DNA from: Clostridium vitabionis
Lineage (GTDB): Bacteria > Bacillota > Clostridia > Lachnospirales > Lachnospiraceae
Assembly (NCBI RefSeq): GCF_015351765.1
Contig: NZ_JADKQA010000004.1
Coordinates: 62,001 to 126,000, forward strand
Direction: 5' to 3'
DNA length: 64,000 bases
Numbering within the stretch: position 1 is the first letter of the stretch; every line of letters starts with the position of its first letter. Shown here piece after piece: positions 44,814-54,004 of this stretch. Position numbers and translations under genes: made by a program. The notes under the pieces were generated by a model, which saw nothing but the letters and a program-made list of their open reading frames with translations, ran no database searches and was not told the DNA's origin.

Positions 44814-46467
44814 GTGTCTGCTCAACATTGGGTCCAATTTTAGCAAACTGCAAAGGTATCTGGACGGCTGCCAACCGTACAGTGCAGCCCGGAATTCTGG
44901 CGAATTGCTCACGTTGCATCGTCCATTTCGATGAACTGCGCTGTTTCCGGCCCGTATCCGCAGTCCGCAAAATAAAGCACAAAAAGATTCCCTGTAGGAA
45001 TTGCGAAGAGGTTGGTGACATAGACTGATAATGCGATAGATGCCAGTGTTGTTTCAGCCAGTCTGGTCATAATGAGACCAGCGCCGTTACAACGCTTCTC
45101 CCTGCTGAAGAAGCGCTCTACCTCGATCCGGTCAGTGTTGTCTTTATACTCCTCCCGGTTAGCCTTATGATCGGCTGCGGGACGCCCCAGTCTCGGGCCG
45201 GAGATGCGGATGCCGTGCTCTTTACAGTAAGCACGGTTCGCCCTTGTCCTGTAGATCTGGTCAACAAGAACCCGTACCGGATAATGCCCGGTGCGTTCCT
45301 TATAACGTTCTACCGCATCCTGCAGGACAGAGCTCTCATTGTAAGGATCAAACTGGAGCTTCTCCAGGCGGGCGTGGCCCTTTTCGTCAATGCTGACATC
45401 ATACTTGGCGCCAAACTCCACGGGAGACTTGGCTTTGCCGCGCACGATGGGACGGATATACGGCTGGCTGATGCTCACAATCCGGTCATCCACTCTGTGA
45501 GTGTTGTTATCAAACATGTACTTCTGCTGTTCGTACAGCTTCTGGACGGTCAGATAGCAGTCAATATACTTCTGTGGCAGGGCATAGCCTTCTGTCATGT
45601 ATGCCTCCAGATACCGCAGATCGCGATTCAGGCAGCCAAGCTGCTTACGGATCAGGCTCCGGAGCTTCTTCGTCGGGCGTTTTTTTGGCTTTCGCCATGG
45701 CAAGATATTCTTTTCTTGCGCGCCTCCGGTATGTTCTGGGCTTCGTCCATGGATGATACTGGTGATGGAAATAGTCAATCATCTCTTCGAGCTTCTCCCT
45801 GGCATCATTGAGAAGCACAAAGTCCTGAGGATACTTGATGTTGGACGGAGAACAGGTGGCATCCAGAATGAAAGTCCCCACGTTCTCCCCGTCGGCGGAT
45901 TTTTCCGGTTTATCGCCGGCATGTTCCGGCGTGGCAGCGCCTGCAGCAAGGTATTCTTCATTCGCCATCATCAGAAAACGGGAATCCAGCCTGCGGCGAA
46001 AATACACGAGAACTGTCGGCTTGAACGGGCAGGTGTCCGAAAACCGGTCCATACCAATGAAGTACTGGTAATACGGGTTTTGGGCGACTTCCTTAACCAG
46101 CCTGCGGTCAGAAAGCCCCTCACGTTTCTGAATGATCAGAGCACCGAGAGCAACACGCAGAGGAAAGGCCTGCCGTCCTTCGTGTGAGGGAAAGAGAGAA
46201 GCGTACACTTTTTCCAGGCTTGTCCAGTCGATGGCATTTGCAAGCCGGACCCATTCATTGTTTTCATCCAGCGGTGTTCCACAGCTCTGGTTGAAATCAA
46301 AAATCGAAATCTGGTGCTCGGACGGTTTTTTGTACATGGCGGACTGCCTCGGATATATCAATAAGTGCAAAGAAATTAGGAGAAATTGCAAAAATCTTTG
46401 CACTTATTATACCGCAATCCGCCGTTATTGTCAGTAAATATTGCATTCTACGCTATTGAGCAGACAC
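44814..46467 (-). mobile_element. IS1182/IS5-like insertion sequence, 1654 bp
   Basis: Terminal inverted repeats GTGTCTGCTCAA (44814-44825) and TTGAGCAGACAC (46456-46467) are perfect over 12 bp. The flanking 6 bases TAATTA occur on both sides (44808-44813, 46468-46473) as a target duplication, within a palindromic CTAATTAG context. It contains one transposase split by a frameshift. Confidence 0.88.
44909..46337 (-). pseudogene. DDE transposase with a +1-type frameshift
   Basis: The first frame (46337-45645) starts MYKKPSEHQISIFDFNQSCG and carries the DUF772-like N-terminus and the first catalytic Asp (FILDATCSPSN). The second frame (to 44909) carries the rest: VLVDQIYRTRANRAYCKEHG and the Glu in EVERFFSREKR. 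They meet at an A7 run near 45687-45693; removing one A joins AKAKK to RPTKKLRS perfectly. Either a disabling mutation or productive slippage on the A-run. Starts at 46337 just inside the right IR. Confidence 0.8.
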
Positions 46468-46523
46468 TAATTAGAAACAGAGAGAACTGGCAGGCACATG
46501 TTCTGAGAGGAGAGTGTGTTTTT

Positions 46524-46575
46524 ACACTGAAACCTCAAATTTTACGTTAATAGAAATGCGGCTAAATTAGCCGTT
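46524..46575. repeat. 52-bp direct repeat, right copy
   Basis: Identical to 29938-29989 over all 52 bases and in the same orientation. It marks the right edge of the accessory island, 56 bp beyond the IS and shortly before normal high-GC chromosome resumes. Confidence 0.95.
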
Positions 46576-46630
46576 TTACGCATCCACCCATGCTGCGGGT
46601 AGTATCGGACACCTGGAAAATCCACATAGA

Positions 46631-46682
46631 GGAAAACCCGCAAAAGCCGGAACAATCAGCACCGGTATTTTGCGGGTTTTCT
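46631..46682 (-). terminator. Terminator of the small Cys-motif protein gene
   Basis: AAAACCCGCAAAA pairs with TTTTGCGGGTTTT (13 bp) around an inner CCGG/CCGG pairing. The A/T arms serve as the tail, so it may work in both directions. It lies 12 bp after the stop of the minus-strand gene. Confidence 0.8.
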
Positions 46683-46693
46683 CATGCCAGTAT

Positions 46694-47029
46694 TTACAGC
46701 TCCTCCGCGTGATCCAGAATCTCTCCACCCGCTGTGCAGGCCGGGCATACGCAGTACTTTCCGCCGGCAGCCTTGGATGCCTTGGCAGCCTTGACAATGC
46801 CGGCCGCGGCCTCCTCGCCGAGATACTTCTTCGCGGCATCGCTCCCGCCGAAGGCGATGGCATCGTCCACGCTGCAGACATCATCTTTAAGCTCAGCAAG
46901 CAGCGCCTTGGCTGCCTCTGCCTGGCCCGGGGTGCCAGCTGCCTTCAGATAAGCCTCGCCGGCAGCCTTCGCCTCGGCACATACCGAGGAGGCGTTGACA
47001 AGTTCTGTAACCTTAGCTTTCATATCCAT
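46694..47029 (-). CDS. Small Ala-rich protein with a C-terminal CVCPAC motif
   Basis: A 111-residue acidic, Ala-rich, largely helical protein with Cys at SVCAEAK, DDVCSVDD and the C-terminal YCVCPACTAGGEIL. It resembles a small clostridial family often labelled 'molecular chaperone Hsp90' in databases, though it is far too short to be Hsp90 and has no ATPase domain. Function unknown; the CxCxxC could bind metal or be redox-active. Monocistronic, with its own terminator. Confidence 0.75.
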   Translation of the reverse strand: MDMKAKVTELVNASSVCAEAKAAGEAYLKAAGTPGQAEAAKALLAELKDDVCSVDDAIAFGGSDAAKKYLGEEAAAGIVKAAKASKAAGGKYCVCPACTAGGEILDHAEEL

Positions 47030-47300
47030 AATGTTCGATTGCCTCCATTCTTAAAAGAATCCCTTTCCGTTTCACCAGCCGCCGGCGAAAATATTCCCGG
47101 CGTGGTTTCCAGACAAGAACAGTGTAGCATTATTCTGCGGGAAAAGGAAGCGTGCCGGGAAATTCACTGGAGAAAAGTCTGTCTTACATGAAATTTGCAG
47201 AATCTTTCCATCATTCTTTACATTCGTTTGGTATAGAGAAGACAGGGAAAATCATACAGGCGCCTGTCTGCGCTGGCAAATGGGCGCGGAAAGGGAGCCC

Positions 47301-48674
47301 ATGTCTGAAAAACGCCACACCTATCTTCTCGATACCAACATTCTGATGAATTATCCCACGGCAGTCTATGGCTTCGACGATAATGAGGTCGTCGTCACGG
47401 CGACCACCATCGAGGAACTGGACAGCCTGAAACAGGGGAAAACCGAGCGGGCCTGCCAGGCCAGGGAGGTATTCCGCCAGTCACTCACGCCGCTTAGGCA
47501 GAAGGCGCTGCGAAGCCATGCGGATCTTGCCGAGGGGGTGAAAATTAACCGCGGCAGGGGAATCTTCCGGGTGGAAAATGACAGCGTCGACGCCGTGGTA
47601 CTCCCCCAGGGGTGGGAGCTTTCCAAGGCGGACAACCGCATTCTCGCGGCGTGCTGTTCCCTGGGGGCGATCCTGGTCACGGAGGATCAGTCGCTTCTCT
47701 TCAAGGCGAGCGAAATCGGTGTTCCGGCGCAGGAGTACCGGAATGCCCAGATTCCCGTGGACGAAAACTGCGCGGATCGGGCAGAGGTGTATGTGAGCGC
47801 GGAGGAGATGAATATCCTTGCGAGGGAAGGACAGATGAAGGCAGATGGCCGCAAGACAAGGGATCTTGTGGAAAATGAATACCTGATTCTCCACGACCGC
47901 TGCGATCCGAAGCACACTTTTCTTGCCAGGTTTCGCGGCGGGATGTTCCACCGCTTGTATACGCTCTCAGATTCCTGCCGGGTCACGCCGCGGAATGTCA
48001 GCCAGCATTTTGCCATCGATGCCCTGATGGCGCCTCCTGAGGAAATCCCTTTGGTCATACTTCAAGGGGAGGCGGGGACAGCCAAGACCTTCCTCACGGT
48101 TGCCTGCGGCATGGATCAGATGGAAGACAGGTACGAGCGGATGATCGCCACCCGGAACAATGTCGAATTTGACCGGGATATCGGGGCGCTACCGGGCAGC
48201 GAGGTGGAGAAGGTCGGGCCGCTTATGCGTGGTGTCACGGATAATCTCAGAACCTATCTGAAAATCCAGGGCGGAGGAATGCATACGAAACGCCCTTCCA
48301 GAATCGATGCCGGCGAGGTCGACCAGATCATGGAGGATTATCTGGAGAGTGGGCGGATTTCCATTGAGAGTATGGGATTTATGCGCGGCAGGTCCATCAC
48401 CAACAGTTATATCATCATCGATGAATGCCAGAACGCGACGCCGGGACAGATCATGGGAATTGTGACCAGGGCGGCGGAAGGCAGCAAGATCGTGCTCTGC
48501 GGCGATCCGAACCAGATCGATAAGCTTTCCCTGACGGCAAATACGGCGGGTTTGACGTTCGCAGCCCGGGCAATGGCGGGGTCGCCGGCCTGCGTCCGCA
48601 GCTTTTCCGCGGCTCGATCAGAGATCCCGCGCGGCGGAACCGTTTTTCTTTCCCTCCGGGATATGGTAAGATGA
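47301..48674 (+). CDS. PhoH-family ATPase with N-terminal PIN domain
   Basis: A 457-residue PhoH2-type protein. The PIN ribonuclease domain spans about 1-150 (TYLLDTNILMNYP with the first Asp, ADNRILAACC, LVTEDQSLLFKA). The PhoH ATPase follows with Walker A LQGEAGTAKTFLT and Walker B YIIIDECQNATP, plus LCGDPNQID. The Walker A has Ala where Gly is usual (GTGKT). PhoH2 proteins are reported RNA helicase/nucleases. Start at 47301 chosen for the PIN fit; GGAAAGG lies 6 bases upstream. The HAD gene follows directly. Confidence 0.9.
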   Translation: MSEKRHTYLLDTNILMNYPTAVYGFDDNEVVVTATTIEELDSLKQGKTERACQAREVFRQSLTPLRQKALRSHADLAEGVKINRGRGIFRVENDSVDAVVLPQGWELSKADNRILAACCSLGAILVTEDQSLLFKASEIGVPAQEYRNAQIPVDENCADRAEVYVSAEEMNILAREGQMKADGRKTRDLVENEYLILHDRCDPKHTFLARFRGGMFHRLYTLSDSCRVTPRNVSQHFAIDALMAPPEEIPLVILQGEAGTAKTFLTVACGMDQMEDRYERMIATRNNVEFDRDIGALPGSEVEKVGPLMRGVTDNLRTYLKIQGGGMHTKRPSRIDAGEVDQIMEDYLESGRISIESMGFMRGRSITNSYIIIDECQNATPGQIMGIVTRAAEGSKIVLCGDPNQIDKLSLTANTAGLTFAARAMAGSPACVRSFSAARSEIPRGGTVFLSLRDMVR

Positions 48675-48700
48675 GCAAAAAGGTATACGGAGGGGAAATG

Positions 48701-49402
48701 ATGTTCAGGGCAGTGATCATGGATATGGATGGGACGCTGTTCGACACGGAGAGAATCTCCCAGAATGCCTGGATCCGGGCTGCAGTCGAGACCGGCTGCG
48801 GGGTCAGCCGGGAGGATCTGCTGTCCTTCCGGGGGCGGACGAGGGAGGCCAACGCGGAGCGGTTCCGGTCGATGAAGGGCACGGAGGGATTTGACTATTA
48901 TGCGCTGCGGAAGATCCGCGACGCGTATTTTGCGGCGTATATCCGGGAACACGGCGTCCCGCTGAAAAAGGGACTATTTTCTCTGCTGAACCGGCTGCAG
49001 GATCATGGGATCCTGATCGGGATCGCGACCGGGACAGCGCGGGAGACCGCGGAAAAGCTCTGGGCGCAGAGCGGCATCCTGCCCTATATCCGGTTTTCCG
49101 TCTGCGGAAAAGAAGCCGGCGCCGGGAAACCGGCGCCGGACTGTTACCAGCATGCGGTCGGGAAAGCGGCCGCGGTCTTACGTCGGCAGGATCCCGCGGC
49201 GCCGGAACTCACGACGGGGGAGTGCGCTGTCCTTGAGGACGCGGAGACAGGGGTGCTCTCGGCGTCCGCGGCGGGCTGCTGTCCGATCGTGATCCCGGAT
49301 CTCACGCCGCCCACAGAGACGATGAACAAGCTGGCCTTTGCGGTCTGCGGGGATCTCGACGAGGCGGCGGGGGTGATCCTGTCCCACGCGGCCTTGCGAT
49401 GA
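48701..49402 (+). CDS. HAD-superfamily hydrolase (beta-phosphoglucomutase-like)
   Basis: A 233-residue phosphatase/phosphomutase. Motif I DMDGTLFDTE, motif II-like Thr in IGIATGTARE, motif III Lys in GAGKPAPDCY, and motif IV EDAETGVLSA, all in place. Start at 48701 with GGAGGGG 5 bases upstream; an ATGA overlap with PhoH at 48671 is an alternative start. The last codons and the stop lie in a 26-bp tandem repeat. Substrate unknown. Confidence 0.85.
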   Translation: MFRAVIMDMDGTLFDTERISQNAWIRAAVETGCGVSREDLLSFRGRTREANAERFRSMKGTEGFDYYALRKIRDAYFAAYIREHGVPLKKGLFSLLNRLQDHGILIGIATGTARETAEKLWAQSGILPYIRFSVCGKEAGAGKPAPDCYQHAVGKAAAVLRRQDPAAPELTTGECAVLEDAETGVLSASAAGCCPIVIPDLTPPTETMNKLAFAVCGDLDEAAGVILSHAALR

Positions 49403-49451
49403 TCCTGTCTCATGCGGCCTTGCGCTGATCCTGTCCCATGCGGATCTCGGG
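49374..49451 (+). repeat. 26-bp tandem repeat across the HAD gene stop
   Basis: TGATCCTGTCCCA-type units begin at 49374, 49400 and 49426 (period 26, few substitutions). The HAD stop codon TGA (49400-49402) is the first codon of the second unit, so the duplication extends from the last coding bases into the gap. Confidence 0.9.
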
Positions 49452-49537
49452 AAATCTCCGGGTGCGCTGTTTTCCCGGCGGGGGCGTAGACGGTTCCCTT
49501 TTCTGCGGGAAGCAAGCTGGAAAATAGGAGCAGGCCA

Positions 49538-50629
49538 TCAGAGGATAATCAGGCTCTTGTCAGACTTGTTGAGAATCTCCCGCTGTCCGTCGCCGTTGAT
49601 CAGGACGACATCCTCGATCCGGATGCCCAGGTCGCCGGCAAGGTAGATACCCGGCTCAATGGAGAAGGCCATGCCGCGCCCGAGCTTCCGCCGGTCAGAC
49701 TGCTTGATTTCCGGCTGCTCGTGGATCGTGTAGCCGACCCCGTGGCCAAGGCGGTTGATGAGCGTGTGGGCGAGGCCCTTCTCGTCGAGAACTTCCCGTG
49801 CCTTGGCGTCGATGTCCGGGATCCAGGCGCCCTCGACGCACAGCTGCTCGGCTTCCTCATTTGCCCGGCGGACAAGCTCGTAGTACTCCCGCTGGCGCTC
49901 GGTGGCGCCGCCGACGAAGACGGTTCTCGTCATGTCCGAGTACATGCCGTCCACGGTGCAGCCGTAGTCCATGAGGACGGTGTCCTGCTCCCTCACGATG
50001 CCCTGATTTTCATTGTAGTGCGGATAGCTTGCGTTCGCCCCGGCAGCGACGATGCATTCCGGGGATTTTCCACCGAGCTCGGCCATGCGGGCCAGCAGGA
50101 ATTCCTGCAGCTCCTTTTCCGTGGCGCCGGGATGGATACGGCACTGGATTTCCGTGAAGACCCGGTCAACCAGCGCGGCGGAGTCGCGGAGCGCCTGCAT
50201 TTCCCCGGGCGTTTTGCTGATGCGGATCTCCTCAAAGAGGAGTTTCGCGTCCCGGAAGCGGATGTCCGCCGCTTCCCCGACGGCAAGCATGGAAAATGCG
50301 GGCACGGAGGAATTGACACCGATGGTCTTTCCGGCGAGGCCGTGTTCTTTCAGGATGCCGCTGACGACGGTGACCATGTCATCGTTGTCGAACCAGCTGT
50401 ATACCGGGATCGTCCCCGGCAGCCCGCCTGCGATCTGCTCCCTGTAGAGGAGGTTGCAGATGTAGAAGATTTCCCCGTCCGCTTTGACAAACATACCCTG
50501 AAACCGCTCGCACATCATCGGGGAGATGCCGAACAGAAAGGCGAGCTCCTCGCCGGGCGCGATCAGGACCGCGTCTAGTCCGGCGCCCGGCAGTGCCGCG
50601 ATCAGTTTTTCCACATAGTCATTTCTCAT
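49538..50629 (-). CDS. M24-family aminopeptidase (Xaa-Pro peptidase-like)
   Basis: A 363-residue creatinase/prolidase-like protein. N-terminal creatinase domain, then the pita-bread fold with metal ligands Asp in LMDYGCTVDG, Asp in YSDMTRTVF, His in NRLGHGVGY, Glu in FSIEPGIYL and Glu in RIEDVVLI. All five are present, so it should be active. Such enzymes remove an N-terminal residue preceding proline or split Xaa-Pro dipeptides. Start at 50629 behind GGAGG. Paralogous to the next gene and last in the peptide-use block. Confidence 0.9.
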   Translation of the reverse strand: MRNDYVEKLIAALPGAGLDAVLIAPGEELAFLFGISPMMCERFQGMFVKADGEIFYICNLLYREQIAGGLPGTIPVYSWFDNDDMVTVVSGILKEHGLAGKTIGVNSSVPAFSMLAVGEAADIRFRDAKLLFEEIRISKTPGEMQALRDSAALVDRVFTEIQCRIHPGATEKELQEFLLARMAELGGKSPECIVAAGANASYPHYNENQGIVREQDTVLMDYGCTVDGMYSDMTRTVFVGGATERQREYYELVRRANEEAEQLCVEGAWIPDIDAKAREVLDEKGLAHTLINRLGHGVGYTIHEQPEIKQSDRRKLGRGMAFSIEPGIYLAGDLGIRIEDVVLINGDGQREILNKSDKSLIIL

Positions 50630-50751
50630 TTTGAGCCTCCAGATGTTTTTCCTGTTCTCAGGCAAAGGTAAGTTCCTGTGGTCAGCAAAAGAGCATAGTT
50701 CGCACGAAACATGCGTTCCGCCCCGGCTTGCGCGTGTTCAGTGCTCTGCAT

Positions 50752-50800
50752 AATAAAGACGCCTGCCTGCCGGAATCAGACATTCACGGCGGGCAGGCGC
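50752..50800 (-). terminator. Terminator between the two M24 peptidase genes
   Basis: Minus strand: GCCTGCCcGCCG pairs with CGGCaGGCAGGC across a 13-base loop, followed by TCTTTATT. It lies directly after the upstream peptidase stop, so the second peptidase needs its own promoter or readthrough. Confidence 0.8.
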
Positions 50801-50805
50801 GGGAT

Positions 50806-51882
50806 TTACAGCTCGATCAGTTCCTTTGTGGCATTGGTCAGGTTTTCACAGCCGTCCTTGGTGATCAGCGTGGTGTCCTCGATGCGGACGCCGCCCCAGC
50901 CGGGGATGTAGATTCCGGGCTCGACGGTCATGACCGTGTTCTCCGCGAGAATGTATTCCGACTTCGGGCTCATGAACGGCATCTCGTGCACAAACATGCC
51001 GATGCCGTGGCCCATGCTCGGGTAGTGGTAGTCAAGGTATTTTGTGCCCTCGATGGCCTTCCGGGAGACATAGTAGGCGTCGCGGGAGGAGACACCGGCC
51101 TTGAGAAATGCCTCGGTGTCGGCGACCATCTGCTGCTCGAGTTCATAGACATGCTTCTGCTCCGGGGTCGCCTTCCCGACCACGAGGGTGCGGGTCATGT
51201 CGGAGAGATAGCCGTGGTACTGGCAGCCGTAGTCCATGAGGACGAAATCCCCATATTCGACGGCCTTGGCGGACGGGATACCGTGAAGGAGCGAGGTTCT
51301 CGCGCCGGAGATCAGGATGTTGCCGTAGGGCATGGTGTCGGAACCGTTCAGCACCATGTAGCGGGAGAGGTTAGCGGCGAGCTCTTTCTCGGTCACGCCG
51401 GGGCGGATGTCCTTCTGAATCTGCTCGTAAGCCCGCGCGGCGATCTCGCAGGAGGCGCGCAGATACTCAAGCTCCTGCGGGTTCTTGTGCATCCGGAACT
51501 CCTCGACGACGTTGGTCTCCGGGACAAGCTCGGCCTTGGTCTTTTCCTGGATGTGCTGGTAAATGTCAACGGTCAGGTGGTCAGCCTCGAAGGCAAGATT
51601 TTTCAGGTGATCCTGGTTGGCCAGAAAAGCGGCAGTGCCGGGGACCGAACCGATCTCCGCGCGCCAGTCGACGATGGTGTAATCCGGGCATTCGATGGAA
51701 ACCTGCTCGGTGTAGCGCGGATCCGTGATGAAATATTTCGCCTTCTGCGTGATCAGCAGGTAGGAATCCTCTCCGGTGTAGCTGCTGATGTACTTTACAT
51801 TGACCGGGCGGCTGATGAAGAAGCCGTCCAGCTTCTGTTCTTCCATGTACTTTCTGAGCTTTTCCTCTGCAATCTGGCTCAT
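50806..51882 (-). CDS. M24-family aminopeptidase (Xaa-Pro peptidase-like)
   Basis: A 358-residue paralog of the neighbouring peptidase, with the same ligand set: LMDYGCQYHG, LSDMTRTLV, PSMGHGIGMFVHE, TVEPGIYIP and RIEDTTLI. The N-terminal creatinase domain starts KLDGFFISRPVNVKYISSYT. The order after the Opp genes suggests that it cleaves imported peptides in the cytoplasm. Start at 51882 with AAAGGAGG ten bases upstream. Confidence 0.9.
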   Translation of the reverse strand: MSQIAEEKLRKYMEEQKLDGFFISRPVNVKYISSYTGEDSYLLITQKAKYFITDPRYTEQVSIECPDYTIVDWRAEIGSVPGTAAFLANQDHLKNLAFEADHLTVDIYQHIQEKTKAELVPETNVVEEFRMHKNPQELEYLRASCEIAARAYEQIQKDIRPGVTEKELAANLSRYMVLNGSDTMPYGNILISGARTSLLHGIPSAKAVEYGDFVLMDYGCQYHGYLSDMTRTLVVGKATPEQKHVYELEQQMVADTEAFLKAGVSSRDAYYVSRKAIEGTKYLDYHYPSMGHGIGMFVHEMPFMSPKSEYILAENTVMTVEPGIYIPGWGGVRIEDTTLITKDGCENLTNATKELIEL

Positions 51883-51977
51883 GATGTGAAATCCTCCTTT
51901 GACGATGTTGGATAGAAACATTCTGCCGTATCATCCGGGAAAAGGCCGGTGGGGAACCGGCTTCCTGCCGGCATCCG

Positions 51978-52961
51978 TCAGCTGTTGATCAGATGGCAGG
52001 CGACGGCGTGTTCTTTCCCGACTTTCCTGATCTGTGGCATCTCCTTGTGGCAGCGCTCGGTTGCGTAAGGACAGCGGTCCGCGAACTGGCAGCAGTCCTT
52101 CGGGTTGATTGGGCTCGGGATCTCGCCGGTGATGGGAATCCGCTTTCTCGATCGGGTGAGCTCCGGATCCGCGATCGGGATGGCCGAGAGCAGGGCCTGG
52201 GTGTACGGGTGGAGCGGGTGGGAATAGAGCTCATCCGCCTCGGCCTCCTCGACGATGGTTCCCAGGTACATGACGATGACGCGGTCCGAGATATATTTTA
52301 CCACACTCAGGTCGTGGGCGATAAAGAGATACGTCAGCGAGAACTGTTCCTGGAGATGCTTCAGCATGTTGATGACCTGCGCCTGGATCGAGACATCCAG
52401 CGCGGAGATCGGCTCGTCGCAGACGATAAATTCAGGATTGACGGAGAGCGCGCGGGCGATGCCGATTCTCTGCCGCTGGCCGCCGGAAAATTCGTGCGGG
52501 AAGCGGGACATGTGGTCCCGGCCGAGGCCGACCAGGTGCAGGAGCTCCTCGACTTTGTCGTCGAGCTCCTTCTGGCTGTAATGGCCGTGGAGCGCCATGC
52601 CCTCGCCGACGATTTCCTTGACCGTCATCCTGGGGTTCAGCGAGGAGTACGGGTTCTGGAAGATCATCTGCACGTTGCTGCAGAATTCCTTCTTTTCTGC
52701 CCGGTTTAGCTTGCTGACGTCCTTGCCCCTGTACCAGACGGTTCCCCTGGTGGGCTCGTAGAGGCGGACAAGGCAGCGGCCGGTGGTGGATTTTCCGCAG
52801 CCGGACTCGCCGACGAGGCCGACGGTCTCGCCCTGGCGGACCTCAAAATTCACATTGTTGACGGCCTTGAGGACCTGTCCGCGGGCGACGTGGAAATACT
52901 TGCTGATGTGATCTGCCCATACCAGGGGAGTATTCTTCTCTGTTTCATTCGGATTTGCCAT
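51978..52961 (-). CDS. oppF: Oligopeptide/dipeptide ABC transporter ATP-binding protein (OppF/DppF)
   Basis: A 327-residue ATPase: Walker [17 protein letters not shown]-loop [13 protein letters not shown], signature [17 protein letters not shown], Walker [13 protein letters not shown] and switch IAHDLS. The C-terminal extension with [15 protein letters not shown] carries the Cys pattern of the Opp iron-sulfur/oligopeptide domain. Overlaps oppD by 17 bp. Last gene of the transporter set. Confidence 0.94.
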   Translation of the reverse strand: MANPNETEKNTPLVWADHISKYFHVARGQVLKAVNNVNFEVRQGETVGLVGESGCGKSTTGRCLVRLYEPTRGTVWYRGKDVSKLNRAEKKEFCSNVQMIFQNPYSSLNPRMTVKEIVGEGMALHGHYSQKELDDKVEELLHLVGLGRDHMSRFPHEFSGGQRQRIGIARALSVNPEFIVCDEPISALDVSIQAQVINMLKHLQEQFSLTYLFIAHDLSVVKYISDRVIVMYLGTIVEEAEADELYSHPLHPYTQALLSAIPIADPELTRSRKRIPITGEIPSPINPKDCCQFADRCPYATERCHKEMPQIRKVGKEHAVACHLINS

Positions 52962-53979
52962 CGGGCGTTCCCTCCCTTCGGGTGCGGAGATCAATTTTCG
53001 GCGCATATTCGTGCTGCAGCCAACACCGGGTCGCGTGGCTTGGGGAAAGGCTCGTGAACTCCGGCGGATACTTCGCGCATACCTTCATGCCATAGTCACA
53101 GCGCGCGGCGAACGGGCATCCCGCAGGCGGTGCGAAAAGGTCAGGCGGTGTGCCCTCGATCGGCTTTAAGACGGCGTCCTTCGGGGTGCTGAGACCCGCG
53201 ATGGAGTTCATCAGGCCGTGGGTGTAGGGGTGCGCGGTCTCGTAGAAGATCTCATTGACGGTTCCGTGTTCGAGAACCTCGCCGCCGTACATGACGACAA
53301 CGCGGTCGCAGATCCGGGCGATGACGCCGAGGTCGTGCGTGATGATGATGATCGAGGTGCCAAGCTTCTTTCGGAGCTCCAGCAGAAGATCCAGGATCTG
53401 CGCCTCGATGGTGACATCCAGGGAGGTGGTCGGCTCATCGCAGATGATGAGATCCGGGTGGCTGACCAGGGCAATGGCGATCATGACACGCTGCTTCATG
53501 CCGCCGGAGAGCTCGTGGGGATACTGGCGGAAGCGCTTCTCGACATCGGAGATGCCGACCAGGCGCATGATCTCCAGTGCCCGCTCGTGGACTTCCTTCT
53601 TCGGGACATCGTTCCGGCCGACGAAGACTTCCTCGATCTGTGCGCCGACCCGCATGGTCGGGTTCAGGGAAGTCATCGGATCCTGGAAAATGAAGCCGAT
53701 CTCTTTCCCGCGGATCTGGCGCATTTCCTTCTCGGAGAGTTTCAGCAGGTCTCTTCCCTTGAAGAAGATCTGGCCGCCCTCGAAGAAGCCCGGCGGTTCC
53801 GGATTCAGGCGCAGGATGCTCTGCGCGGTGACGCTCTTTCCGCAGCCAGACTCACCGACGATGCCCAGGACTTCCCCCTTTTTCACATCGAAGCTGACGC
53901 CGCGGACCGCCTTGACGGTGCCGCCGTAGGTGCGGAAGGAATATCGCAAATCTTTGATTTCCAATAGATTCTCTGCCAT
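52945..53979 (-). CDS. oppD: Oligopeptide/dipeptide ABC transporter ATP-binding protein (OppD/DppD)
   Basis: A 344-residue ATPase: Walker [30 protein letters not shown], signature HELSGGMKQRVMIAIAL, Walker B LIICDEPTTSLD and the C-terminal GCPFAARCDYGMKVC cluster. It pairs with OppF to energise the importer. 25 bp after oppC. Confidence 0.94.
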   Translation of the reverse strand: MAENLLEIKDLRYSFRTYGGTVKAVRGVSFDVKKGEVLGIVGESGCGKSVTAQSILRLNPEPPGFFEGGQIFFKGRDLLKLSEKEMRQIRGKEIGFIFQDPMTSLNPTMRVGAQIEEVFVGRNDVPKKEVHERALEIMRLVGISDVEKRFRQYPHELSGGMKQRVMIAIALVSHPDLIICDEPTTSLDVTIEAQILDLLLELRKKLGTSIIIITHDLGVIARICDRVVVMYGGEVLEHGTVNEIFYETAHPYTHGLMNSIAGLSTPKDAVLKPIEGTPPDLFAPPAGCPFAARCDYGMKVCAKYPPEFTSLSPSHATRCWLQHEYAPKIDLRTRREGTPDGKSE

Positions 53980-54004
53980 AGTTTATCCATCCTTGTCTTG
54001 TCAA

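Noticed and set aside
50728-51915. Long plus-strand frame opposite the M24 peptidase
   Set aside because: Exact antisense shadow of a gene with all five metal ligands; low-complexity composition and no ribosome site.
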